Source: Elusimicrobia bacterium RIFCSPLOWO2_01_FULL_60_11 (GTDB lineage: Bacteria; Elusimicrobiota; Elusimicrobia; 2-02-FULL-39-32). From it: a stretch of 9,912 nt of DNA. Both the position numbers and the translations under genes were made by a program. The stretch spans positions 1-9,912 of the forward strand of contig MGUS01000025.1 of NCBI GenBank assembly GCA_001800085.1, read 5' to 3'. Shown here one piece after another: positions 1 to 7,046 of the stretch (positions within the stretch are counted from its first letter, which is position 1; each line of letters opens with the position of its first letter). The notes beneath the pieces are model-generated. The model was not told where the DNA came from, did not search any database, and saw nothing but the letters and a program-made list of their open reading frames with translations.

Positions 1-283
1 TGTTGTTCAGATACTCCGAATAGCCGGCGCGGGGGTTGCGGAGCGATTCCGGCGTGCGCTTCAGGGGCTCCACTTCGACGCCCATGATCGATTTCACCGG
101 TTCGTCCACTTCCATTTCGATCTCCAGAAGGGGCTTTTCACTCTTCACTCCGGATTTGTCGCCGCCCTTGATGATGACTTCCGGCAGCTGCCCCTGCTGC
201 CCGCCGGAATCCGCCGCCCGGGCGTTGAATCCCATCACGCCAGAAGCCGCCCACAACCCGCACAGAACGATTATAAATTTCAT
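1..283 (-). CDS. Secreted protein of unknown function, N-terminal part (runs off window)
   Basis: I do not recognise this protein. The visible 94 residues begin with a Sec-type signal peptide (MKFIIVLCGLWAASGVMGFN, then ARAADS with a likely A-x-A cleavage near residue 24). The mature start is Gly/Gln-rich, followed by LPEVIIKGGDKS and an acidic, proline-containing stretch (LLEIEMEVDEPVKSIMGVEVEPLK). The early Cys does not sit in a proper lipobox, so a lipoprotein is unlikely. The ATG at 283 is supported by a GGAG ribosome site at 295-292 with an 8-nt spacer, directly after the TonB stop codon (12 nt between genes). It is therefore co-transcribed with the tonB/exbBD block and probably serves the same envelope complex. 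The LPEVIIKG segment loosely recalls a TonB box, which would fit an outer-membrane partner, but this is a guess because the rest is missing. Confidence 0.8.
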   Translation of the reverse strand, partial: MKFIIVLCGLWAASGVMGFNARAADSGGQQGQLPEVIIKGGDKSGVKSEKPLLEIEMEVDEPVKSIMGVEVEPLKRTPESLRNPRAGYSEYLNN

Positions 284-295
284 CTTGGCTTCTCC

Positions 296-1432
296 TTAGT
301 CCAGCGTAAACCTAAATGTGATGACGCCCCACTGGTCCTGGTCCCCTGCCAGGGGTGAGAATTTCCATTGCTTCAAAATATCAAGGCAGACCTGGTCCAG
401 TTCGGAATATCCTGAGGTCCGCTCGATCACCGGCTTGCCGGAGACCTCCCCTGCAGGCGAGACGGTGAAGCGGATGGCCACGTCCGCTTCGATGTTCTGG
501 GCGCGCGCCCAGGCGGGATATTGCGGCACATAGGATTTGACCACTTTTCTGGAGGAAAGCGGGCCCGTGATGCGCACCTTCTCTTTGGAGATGTTCAAGC
601 CGGAATCCGACGCTTTCGCTTTGGGCACCTGAGCTTCGATGGACGGCTTGGCGGCGGCGCGCGCGACATCCCTCGGCCCGTCCAGGGAGACGGATCCTCC
701 CCGCGGCTGGTACCCAAGCACGGGTGCGGGTTTGGAATAAGAAGACGGGGCTGAGCGGTCCACCAACCGTTCCGAAGGCTGGGCGGACCTGGGTGCCAAG
801 CTTTGGGCCGGGATGGCCGAAATATCCGCGACTCTTCCTTTAGAATCGCCGCGGTCCAGTGAGATTGAAGGCGTCTGGGGAATGGCCACCGCGCGCCGGC
901 CCACTTCCTCCAGCTTGATCGAAGGGTCTTTGACCCGGGGGATATCGGCCCTCTGGGACTGGGGGACGCGGGCGATCTCGGCTATCTTAGGGGCGGCGGC
1001 GGACGCATCCAGTTTGATCGCGGGCATGGCCTGCAGGAGCGGGGTCTTTTTTTCTATGAGCCTTTCGGGTTCCGCCATCCTGGCCTCGTCGCGCTTGACG
1101 GCGGGAGTCACGTCCCGGATCTCGGGCGCCGCGGGCCTGTTGAAAATAGGGATGGCCATCTTCAAGAATTCAAAAGCGCTCTTGGGAGGCGTGACGACGG
1201 GCGCCGCGGCCGGGTGTTCGCTCTCCGGCTCCATCAGGTCCACGCTCTGGAGCTCCACGATATGCTCGATCTTCTGGTCCGCCTTCATCTTCCACAGTGT
1301 CCCTAATATCAGCGAATGGAACAGGAGGGCGACCAGGAACATGGCCTGGAACCGACCCCGTTCGGGGACAAAGAACCCGCGCGGGCTGCCCCACGCGATC
1401 TGCCAGGATTGATAAGCGGGCGCGGCCGTCAT
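296..1432 (-). CDS. tonB: TonB-like energy transducer
   Basis: This 378-residue protein has the TonB layout. There is a cytoplasmic N-terminus (1-30), one membrane anchor (about 31-47, MFLVALLFHSLILGTLW), a long Ala/Pro/charged periplasmic linker (about 50-295) and a C-terminal TonB domain (about 297-378). The C-terminal domain shows YVPQYPAWARAQNIEADVAI, then FTVSPAGEV, VIERTSGYSELDQ and LKQWKFSPL, and ends in a beta strand (GVITFRFTLD). TonB proteins carry energy from an ExbB/ExbD proton channel to outer-membrane partners. The protein is longer than E. coli TonB (239 residues) because of the linker, which carries a repeated P-S-I-x-L-D motif. Its ATG overlaps the upstream exbD stop as ATGA, implying translational coupling; I see no strong ribosome site of its own. 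It could equally be a TolA- or GltG-like transducer rather than an iron-uptake TonB. Confidence 0.88.
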   Translation of the reverse strand: MTAAPAYQSWQIAWGSPRGFFVPERGRFQAMFLVALLFHSLILGTLWKMKADQKIEHIVELQSVDLMEPESEHPAAAPVVTPPKSAFEFLKMAIPIFNRPAAPEIRDVTPAVKRDEARMAEPERLIEKKTPLLQAMPAIKLDASAAAPKIAEIARVPQSQRADIPRVKDPSIKLEEVGRRAVAIPQTPSISLDRGDSKGRVADISAIPAQSLAPRSAQPSERLVDRSAPSSYSKPAPVLGYQPRGGSVSLDGPRDVARAAAKPSIEAQVPKAKASDSGLNISKEKVRITGPLSSRKVVKSYVPQYPAWARAQNIEADVAIRFTVSPAGEVSGKPVIERTSGYSELDQVCLDILKQWKFSPLAGDQDQWGVITFRFTLD

Positions 1433-1857
1433 GTTTTAGGGGGCAGTCCCGGGTTCTTGGGCTCGGTGGCGATGGCCATGGATCTGGCGCCGTATTCCTT
1501 GGCCAGGCGCATGGCCATCAGGAGGTCCCCGTGAAGGGACTCTTTGTCCGCCCGCAGGATCACGTGCTTCTCCCCGGAACCCGCCAATTTCATCTTGAGC
1601 GCCGGCCCCAGCTCTTCCGCGCTCACCACCCTCTCGTTGACCGCGATCTTTCCGTCGGAGGTGAGCGTGACGGTGATGTTCTCCTTCTCCTCGCCTTCCT
1701 TGGTGCTGGCTTTGGGCAGGTTGACGTCGAGCGAGGGCTGCTCAAAGAGGGGAGCGGTCACCATGAAGATGATGACGAGCACCAGGCACACGTCCACCAA
1801 GGGGGTGACGTTGATGCCGGTGACCAGGTCGTCCGAGCCTCCGCTCTGCATTCCCAT
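1429..1857 (-). CDS. exbD: ExbD/TolR-family proton channel subunit (second copy)
   Basis: This is a 142-residue ExbD/TolR protein with a short cytoplasmic N-terminus and one membrane helix (about 16-36, NVTPLVDVCLVLVIIFMVTAP). The helix carries the conserved proton-handling aspartate (Asp22). The periplasmic domain (about 40-142) includes ITVTLTSDGKIAVN and the C-terminal MRLAKEYGARSMAIATEP typical of the family. ExbD dimers plug into an ExbB pentamer and couple proton flow to TonB. The start lies 6 nt after the preceding stop; an in-frame ATG at codon 3 is an alternative and neither has a strong ribosome site. It is only distantly similar to the other ExbD in this operon outside the membrane helix, where 17 residues are identical. 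The two may form a heterodimer, or work in separate complexes with the one ExbB. Confidence 0.93.
   Translation of the reverse strand: MGMQSGGSDDLVTGINVTPLVDVCLVLVIIFMVTAPLFEQPSLDVNLPKASTKEGEEKENITVTLTSDGKIAVNERVVSAEELGPALKMKLAGSGEKHVILRADKESLHGDLLMAMRLAKEYGARSMAIATEPKNPGLPPKT
1762..1816 (-). repeat. Copy 2 of a 55-bp near-identical segment shared by both exbD genes
   Basis: This stretch encodes the membrane helix of the second ExbD and matches 2891-2945 at 52 of 55 bases. The three differences are synonymous (Pro CCC/CCT, Leu TTG/CTG, Asp GAC/GAT). The sequences on both sides diverge quickly. Confidence 0.9.
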
Positions 1858-1863
1858 AAGGTC

Positions 1864-2571
1864 TTATCTTACCGAGGCCGCTGTTTTTTCCAGGAGAGAG
1901 ACGGCCATGAGCTGGCCGAGTTTTTCCGGGGTCGCATGGGAGAGCGCGATGTCGACCCGGCAGTTCGCCTCGCCTGCTTTGCGGATCTGCCGCAACACCA
2001 GCGATGATTGGCCGCTCCGGCTTGTCTCCTGCGTCCGCAGGGTCCGGATCCCCCGGATATTCTCATAAGATTCGTTCAAGATCTTCGTTCCGCCGTCGGC
2101 GACTTTCTTCAGCACGGATTCATAAGTGGCCTCGGCGGCTCCGGGCGCGGGACACTCCATCGTCACGCTCATGCGGAACCCTTCCCATCGGCGGTCGTCT
2201 TCGGATCCTGAAAAGGCGTAGCCGTTGGGAAGCTTCGCTTTGTTCCAGGCGGAAAGGAACTTGAACTCCAGCCCGGCTTTGCCGTCCTTCCCGGGGATCT
2301 CGAACGGTCCAAAAAGGGACTCGGGAAAGGAAGGCCTGTACCTTTTGAAAAAGACCGAGGGCGGCTGGCCGTTGACGGCGGATATCTCCGAGAGCGGCAG
2401 GGAGATGTCCCCGCCCTCTGTCATCCGGATGCTCAAGAATGCCGCGTCTTTCTCCAAAAAATCCCCTTTAAGCACGCTTCCGTCACTGGTGCGCACCATC
2501 ATCGTATCGGCCATGCCGATGGCCGGCCAGAGAACAGCCAGGAACAGCGCCGCCTTAATTCTTCTTATCAT
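1864..2571 (-). CDS. Secreted protein of unknown function between the two exbD genes
   Basis: I cannot name this 235-residue protein. It has a signal peptide (about 1-22, basic MIRRIK, then a hydrophobic core, cleavage after GMA). Residues about 24-68 (MMVRTSDGSVLKGDFLEKDA, then LSIRMTEGGDISLPLSEISAV) look like a small five-stranded Sm/SH3-like barrel. A second domain (about 100-235) alternates strands and helices, contains Cys140 and Cys204 that could form a disulphide, and is loosely reminiscent of PsbP/Mog1-like folds; that resemblance is only an impression. Its ATG overlaps the end of the upstream exbD by 17 nt, and it ends 6 nt before the next exbD, so it is locked into the operon. Position and secretion suggest a periplasmic accessory of the ExbB-ExbD-TonB machine. 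No transmembrane anchor is seen beyond the signal peptide. Confidence 0.85.
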   Translation of the reverse strand: MIRRIKAALFLAVLWPAIGMADTMMVRTSDGSVLKGDFLEKDAAFLSIRMTEGGDISLPLSEISAVNGQPPSVFFKRYRPSFPESLFGPFEIPGKDGKAGLEFKFLSAWNKAKLPNGYAFSGSEDDRRWEGFRMSVTMECPAPGAAEATYESVLKKVADGGTKILNESYENIRGIRTLRTQETSRSGQSSLVLRQIRKAGEANCRVDIALSHATPEKLGQLMAVSLLEKTAASVR

Positions 2572-3103
2572 CTTTTGTCTCGGTCTTGTTCAGGATGGCT
2601 ATTTTCTTTGCACCGGACTGCTTGGCCAGGTCGAGGATGTCCACCACCTGCCCCACGCGGTTGCCCGTTTCCGCCTGCAGGGTCACGAGGCCGTCCTTGC
2701 TCTTGGGGATGGCCTCTTTCAAAGCCTGGCCCAGGTTTTCCAAGAGCGTGGGCGCGCCGTTGACCGCGATGCGTCCATCTTCACTCAATGAGATCTGAAC
2801 GTTCTGGTCCAAGGAGGCCTTGCCCGTGGCCGCTCCGGCCTTGGATTCCGACACCACGATGCCCGCCTGGAGCATGAAAGGGGAGACCGCCATGAAGATG
2901 ATGACGAGCACCAGGCACACATCCACCAGAGGGGTGACGTTGATGTCCGTTATGGATTCTTGCTCGGAGAGGGATTCGGTCGAATGGGCCCGCGCGGAGG
3001 AGCGGGATTGGAGGGTGAGTTTGGAGCCGTAGGATTCGTCCCGGTCCTGCCTTCTCCGGTCCGGGCCTTCGTAACTCCAGGTCTTGACGATGTCCTCCGC
3101 CAA
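2555..3103 (-). CDS. exbD: ExbD/TolR-family proton channel subunit (first copy), TTG start
   Basis: This 182-residue ExbD/TolR protein has a membrane helix at about 55-76 (NVTPLVDVCLVLVIIFMAVSP) with the conserved Asp61. A periplasmic domain follows (about 80-182) with VQISLSEDGRIAVNGAP and VVDILDLAKQSGAKKIAIL. It should pair with the ExbB encoded just upstream. The start codon is TTG at 3103. It is supported by a GGAGG ribosome site at 3116-3112 with an 8-nt spacer, lying inside the last codons of exbB, and by a 1-nt gap to the exbB stop. This start gives an unusually long, charged, Ser-rich cytoplasmic N-terminus of about 53 residues, where ExbD proteins normally have about 20. The lysine-rich tail (KTETKDDKKN) overlaps the next gene by 17 nt. 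Confidence 0.93.
   Translation of the reverse strand: MAEDIVKTWSYEGPDRRRQDRDESYGSKLTLQSRSSARAHSTESLSEQESITDINVTPLVDVCLVLVIIFMAVSPFMLQAGIVVSESKAGAATGKASLDQNVQISLSEDGRIAVNGAPTLLENLGQALKEAIPKSKDGLVTLQAETGNRVGQVVDILDLAKQSGAKKIAILNKTETKDDKKN
2891..2945 (-). repeat. Copy 1 of a 55-bp near-identical segment shared by both exbD genes
   Basis: This stretch encodes the membrane helix of the first ExbD and matches 1762-1816 at 52 of 55 bases, with the same choice among valine (GTC/GTG) and most leucine codons. Helix conservation alone would not require the shared synonymous sites. Confidence 0.9.
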
Positions 3104-3104
3104 T

Positions 3105-3731
3105 CTAGCGTCCTCCGTGAAGGACGACCAGAAGCCGGATGGAAGCCACCTCCATGTTCGTGGCCATTTCCTTGACCTTTTTCATATAGATGTTATAGAC
3201 CACGACGGAGGGGATGGCCACGAGAAGCCCCGCCGCGGTGGCCACAAGCGCTTCCGAGATCCCGGCGGCCACGACGGCCGGGCCTCCGGACCCTGAGACC
3301 GCCAGGTCATGGAAGGCCTTGATGATGCCCACGACCGTTCCGAACAGGCCGATGAAGGGCGCGGTGTTGCCCAAGGTGCCCAGGATCCCGAGGTAGCGTT
3401 CCAGCACCAGGCGCTGTTCCATGCGGGCCGCGGTGAGCAGTTCGTCCAGTTCCACCTTGCTGCGGTTGCGGTTGGTGATGGCGGTACGCACGATGTCGGG
3501 GATGGGGCCCGTCAGGCCGTGGGTGATCTGCATGGCCTCATCCGCTTTCCCCTGGGACACCAGGGTGGCGATCTTGCCCAGGATTTCCAGGAAGCGCTTG
3601 GGATGGAAACGGATCTTGCGGAAATACCACCAGCGCTCCAGCGTCACCGTGAATGCGATGATGGAGCAGCCCAGCAGGATCCAGAGCGTGAAACTCGCAA
3701 AAAATACCCTGATATAATCAATCTCGCCCAC
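3105..3731 (-). CDS. exbB: ExbB/TolQ/MotA-family proton channel, GTG start
   Basis: This 208-residue inner-membrane protein has the three-helix ExbB/TolQ layout. Helix 1 is at about 11-31, a cytoplasmic domain at 35-112, helix 2 at about 117-138 (LGTLGNTAPFIGLFGTVVGI) and helix 3 at about 155-180 (GISEALVATAAGLLVAIPSV). Helix 3 carries the family's conserved Glu (Glu160 here) and Thr165. ExbB forms a pentamer around an ExbD dimer and conducts protons to drive TonB or Tol-type transducers. The GTG start is backed by an excellent AAGGAGG ribosome site at 3747-3741 with a 9-nt spacer, in the 27-nt gap after the TPR gene. Sequence alone does not separate ExbB from TolQ or AglR; the TonB downstream favours ExbB in the broad sense. 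Confidence 0.95.
   Translation of the reverse strand: MGEIDYIRVFFASFTLWILLGCSIIAFTVTLERWWYFRKIRFHPKRFLEILGKIATLVSQGKADEAMQITHGLTGPIPDIVRTAITNRNRSKVELDELLTAARMEQRLVLERYLGILGTLGNTAPFIGLFGTVVGIIKAFHDLAVSGSGGPAVVAAGISEALVATAAGLLVAIPSVVVYNIYMKKVKEMATNMEVASIRLLVVLHGGR
3112..3116 (-). promoter_or_regulatory. Ribosome binding site deciding the TTG start of exbD copy 1
   Basis: GGAGG lies 8 nt before the TTG at 3103, within the final codons of exbB. No ATG or GTG in that frame is comparably placed, so it makes TTG the best start. Confidence 0.75.
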
Positions 3732-3740
3732 TTAAAATTC

Positions 3741-3747
3741 CCTCCTT
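3741..3747 (-). promoter_or_regulatory. Strong ribosome binding site for exbB (GTG start)
   Basis: AAGGAGG, 9 nt before the GTG at 3731, is close to the full anti-Shine-Dalgarno match. It is the best ribosome site in the envelope block and contrasts with the TPR gene, which has none. Confidence 0.85.
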
Positions 3748-3758
3748 GCCTTCAGACC

Positions 3759-6700
3759 TCAAGGGCGCCCCGTTGTTTTGGGCGCCGTCTTGCCCAGATA
3801 ATTTTCGCGCAGATATTTGGCCCTCTGGCGGAAAGAGGCGGCCACCTGCGGATTGGAAGAGAACCTTCCGCCTTCCTCATACACCACGGCCGCTTCCGCC
3901 CAGGCCTCCTTCTTCTCGTAGATGTCTCCCATCTGGCGGAGCGCCTCCAGCTTCCAGGGCGACCCCGACGGGGCCGCGGCGGAGAGCTGCTTCAGGGTCT
4001 TCAGGGCCTCGTCCGGGTCGCTGCTGGCATTGTAGCATTCGGCTATGACGGCCAGAGCTTCCAGGCGCCGCTCGTCTCCGGGAGGGAGCTTGGGTTCCAA
4101 GTCTTTCAAGACCAGGATGGATTCCCCGTAGGCTTTCAAATCCCTTTTGATCTTGCCGACTTCGAAAAGAGCGTCCTTGGCGTAAGGGTCGTTGGGGAAA
4201 GTGAGGGCCAGTTTCGAATAGGTGTCCGCCGCGTCGGCCAGATGGAGCATCTTCTTCTGGGCCAGGGCCATGTTGTTCAAGGCCGCGCTGGCGAATTCGC
4301 TCGACGGGAACTGCCCGACCAGGGCGCGGTAGGATTCGATGGCGGCCTCATAATTCTGGGTGTTGAACTGGGACGTGCCCATGTGGAACATGGCGGCCGG
4401 GGCGAATTCGGAGGCCGGGAAGTTCCTGATGAAACGCTCGAAAGAGGCGGCCGCGTCCTGGAACTTCTTCAAGTTGTAATAACTCTCCCCCGCGTAGAAC
4501 TGGGCGTCGCCGATGTGGGAGCTGTTGGGAAAGTCCGTGGAAAGCTGTTCGAACTCCCTCACGGCATGGGCATAGTCCTTGGCGTTGAAGTAGCGGCGGG
4601 CGACCCGGTACTGACATTCGGCGCCGACGACGGACCGGGGATAGGAGATGATCATGTCCTTCATGAGCTTGATCCCGAACTCCCGGGCGACCGTTCCCCC
4701 TCGGGCCTCCATGCGGTCCAGAGAGGCCTCCAGAAGATCCAGCGTGGCCGGCGCCTTGGAGTCATCAGGGTACTTTCTCAGATAGGCGTCCAGTTCGGAC
4801 AGCGCGCTTTTATCGTCCCCGGCGTTGAAATAGGACTGGCCGATGCGAAGATAGGCCTCCGGGATGGATTTGTTCTGGGGATAGCGGACGATGATCTTCC
4901 GGTAGGTCTCCACGGCCTTGTCGTATTTCTGGGCCCGGAAATAAGTGTCGGCGATCTGGAAAGCGGATTCCTCGGTGCGCGCGTCCTGGGGGTATCGGGC
5001 GGCCAGCCCTTCCCAGGTCTCGATGGCCTGGGTGTAATATTCCTGCCGGTAATAGCAGAGCCCGATGCGGTAGACCGTTTCAGGCACGGACGCGGCATCG
5101 GGGGATTGGCGCATGAACTTCTGATACGCCTCCAGAGCTTCCGGATATTTCTTCTGGTTGAACAGCGCGTTGGCCAGCTCGAAATCGCTGGAGGTCATCG
5201 CGGGGGCGTTCACGCCTTCGGGCAGGCGGACTTCGGATATCTTCTGCCTCTGCTTCTGGGCTTCGTCGTAATTCCCGAGCTGGAAATTGCACCAGGAAAG
5301 CCCGTCCCGCGCCTGGATGGCCACCGTCTGGTTGGGGTAGAGGGCCACGATGCTTTCAAACGCGGCGATGGCTTCCCGGTAGAGTTTCTGCCGGTAATAG
5401 GCGTCTCCCAGGAAGAGCTGGCTGTAGGCCCGCCACTTCGATTCCGACGGCGGGAGGGATTTCAAGATGTAAGTGTAACCGGAAGTGAGCTGGCCGAAAC
5501 TTCCCTGGTTATAGCGGACGCGGTTCAAGAGCGCCATGGCGGCCTCTCCCAGCTCGGTCTTGGGGGATTTGTCGAAGGCCTGCTGGTAATCGTTGGCGGC
5601 CTGTTCGTATTTGGACATGGTGTTGTAGCAGTTGCCCATCAGAAAATAGGCGTGGGGCACCCAGGCGTGGAACGGGTGCCAGTCGATGAACTTCTGGAAG
5701 AGGTCCGCCGCGCTCGAATCGTTCTTCTGGAGGTAGGTGACCCAGGCCAGCTTGAACTTGGCGTTCGCCGTGATGGGGGCGTTGGGAAGCAGGGACATGA
5801 CCTGCCCGTAAGCGAAGCTGGCTTCTTTGAGCTGGTCCGAAAGACGGTAGGATTCGGCCACCATGTAGCGGGCGAGCGAGGCGTACTCCCCGGTGGGGTA
5901 GGCGTTCAGAAAAAGGTTGAAACTCTCCCGGGACGCCGGGTAATCGCCTTTCAGGAAATGCGCGGCGGCGATGCGGTAGAGCGCCGCTTCCTTAAGAGGG
6001 CTCTGGGGATAGGCCTTGAAGAACTTCCGGAACTCTTGGATGGCGCCGTTATGGTTCTCGGACTGGAGGAACGCGTCCCCGATAAGGAACGCGGCCTGTT
6101 CGGCGAAGCGGCTGTCCTTGAAATCGTCCAGGATGCGCTTGTATTTCGCCGTGGACGAGACGAACTTGTCGAGCTTGACGAGGGATTGCGCGTTGTAGAA
6201 CAGGGCCTCATCCGAGTTGATGGGTTCCAGGTACTTGACCGCCTCCTCATACTTGCCTTCCTGGAAGCGGATGATGCCCAGGATGAAGCGGACCTGGGGA
6301 TTTTCCTCGTAGGAAGGGTAGGTGGTGATGAGCTTTTTGATCTCCAGTTCGGCGCTGCCGAAATCCCCGCCGGGGATGTAGCACTGGGCCGCGCCCAGGA
6401 TGCTTTCCCCGGTCAGGTAACTTTGCGGGTAATCCTTCAGGACGATCTTGAAATACTGAAGGGCGGAAGGGTAGTCGCCGACGTTGTAAAAGCATTCGGC
6501 CATGCGGTAGAGCGCGGTGTCGCTCAATCCGGACTTTTTATAATCGTCCACCACTTTTTTGAACTGTTCGATGGCCTCCGAGAAAGTGGCGACGTCGATG
6601 GAGGCCATCTCCTTGGGCGCGCCGGCTTCGCCGGAAATGGTGCTGCCCAGGTTCTTCAAGCCATCCAGGCCCATTTTGAAACCCTTGCCCATGAGTTTCA

Positions 6701-7037
6701 GCCCGCCCTTGTGGGTCCTCCTCCAACCGGCTTCGTCGGGGGCGTTCCCGGACAGATATTCCTTCACGGCCTGCTGGAATATGGATTCGGCCAGCATGAA
6801 CTGGGCGTCGCCCGCCATGGGGCTTTCGGGATAGTTGAACAGGAATGTCTGGAAGGCCTTCCAGGCGGCGAGCCTTTTGTCTTTCTCCGCGAAGAGCTTG
6901 GACCCCAGCTTGAACTGCTCGGTCTCCGGCAGCACCAGGTTGCGGGAAGTGAGCTCCAGTTCCTGGTAGGATTCGGTCCGGGCGGATGGAGCGGCCAGAT
7001 TTACGACGAGAAAAAGGATGGGAAAACGGAATTTCAT
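3759..7037 (-). CDS. Very large secreted TPR-repeat protein of the envelope module
   Basis: This is a 1092-residue protein with a signal peptide (about 1-20, MKFRFPILFLVVNLAAPSAR). I count about 25 tetratricopeptide-type repeats from residue 40 to the C-terminus. They are about 36-37 residues long, slightly over the classic 34, with recurring YP-x-S turns and patterns such as YRIGLCYYRQEYYTQAIE and AYLRIGQSYFNAGDDKSALS. This is the BamD/YbgF (CpoB) style of TPR, a periplasmic protein-protein scaffold. Residues about 97-148 form a Gly/Lys-rich insertion between early repeats. No membrane segment or catalytic domain is seen. It is the first gene after the promoter at 7047-7075 and lies 27 nt upstream of exbB. 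In Tol systems the TPR protein CpoB works with the TolQRA motor; here a much larger relative may bridge the ExbB-ExbD-TonB motor to peptidoglycan or the outer membrane (inference). The ATG lacks a ribosome site, but the intact signal peptide and an in-frame TAG just upstream fix the start. Confidence 0.93.
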   Translation of the reverse strand: MKFRFPILFLVVNLAAPSARTESYQELELTSRNLVLPETEQFKLGSKLFAEKDKRLAAWKAFQTFLFNYPESPMAGDAQFMLAESIFQQAVKEYLSGNAPDEAGWRRTHKGGLKLMGKGFKMGLDGLKNLGSTISGEAGAPKEMASIDVATFSEAIEQFKKVVDDYKKSGLSDTALYRMAECFYNVGDYPSALQYFKIVLKDYPQSYLTGESILGAAQCYIPGGDFGSAELEIKKLITTYPSYEENPQVRFILGIIRFQEGKYEEAVKYLEPINSDEALFYNAQSLVKLDKFVSSTAKYKRILDDFKDSRFAEQAAFLIGDAFLQSENHNGAIQEFRKFFKAYPQSPLKEAALYRIAAAHFLKGDYPASRESFNLFLNAYPTGEYASLARYMVAESYRLSDQLKEASFAYGQVMSLLPNAPITANAKFKLAWVTYLQKNDSSAADLFQKFIDWHPFHAWVPHAYFLMGNCYNTMSKYEQAANDYQQAFDKSPKTELGEAAMALLNRVRYNQGSFGQLTSGYTYILKSLPPSESKWRAYSQLFLGDAYYRQKLYREAIAAFESIVALYPNQTVAIQARDGLSWCNFQLGNYDEAQKQRQKISEVRLPEGVNAPAMTSSDFELANALFNQKKYPEALEAYQKFMRQSPDAASVPETVYRIGLCYYRQEYYTQAIETWEGLAARYPQDARTEESAFQIADTYFRAQKYDKAVETYRKIIVRYPQNKSIPEAYLRIGQSYFNAGDDKSALSELDAYLRKYPDDSKAPATLDLLEASLDRMEARGGTVAREFGIKLMKDMIISYPRSVVGAECQYRVARRYFNAKDYAHAVREFEQLSTDFPNSSHIGDAQFYAGESYYNLKKFQDAAASFERFIRNFPASEFAPAAMFHMGTSQFNTQNYEAAIESYRALVGQFPSSEFASAALNNMALAQKKMLHLADAADTYSKLALTFPNDPYAKDALFEVGKIKRDLKAYGESILVLKDLEPKLPPGDERRLEALAVIAECYNASSDPDEALKTLKQLSAAAPSGSPWKLEALRQMGDIYEKKEAWAEAAVVYEEGGRFSSNPQVAASFRQRAKYLRENYLGKTAPKTTGRP

Positions 7038-7046
7038 CGCAAACGA

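Noticed and set aside
1297..2007. 236-codon plus-strand frame opposite exbD and neighbours
   Set aside because: His/Gly/Arg-rich shadow of the ExbD coding strand, with no domain seen.
2555..3731. ExbB/ExbD pair as part of a Zorya-type defence system
   Set aside because: ZorA has a long cytoplasmic tail and ZorB a peptidoglycan-binding domain, with helicase or nuclease partners. Here ExbB is a standard 208 residues and the neighbours are TonB and TPR proteins.
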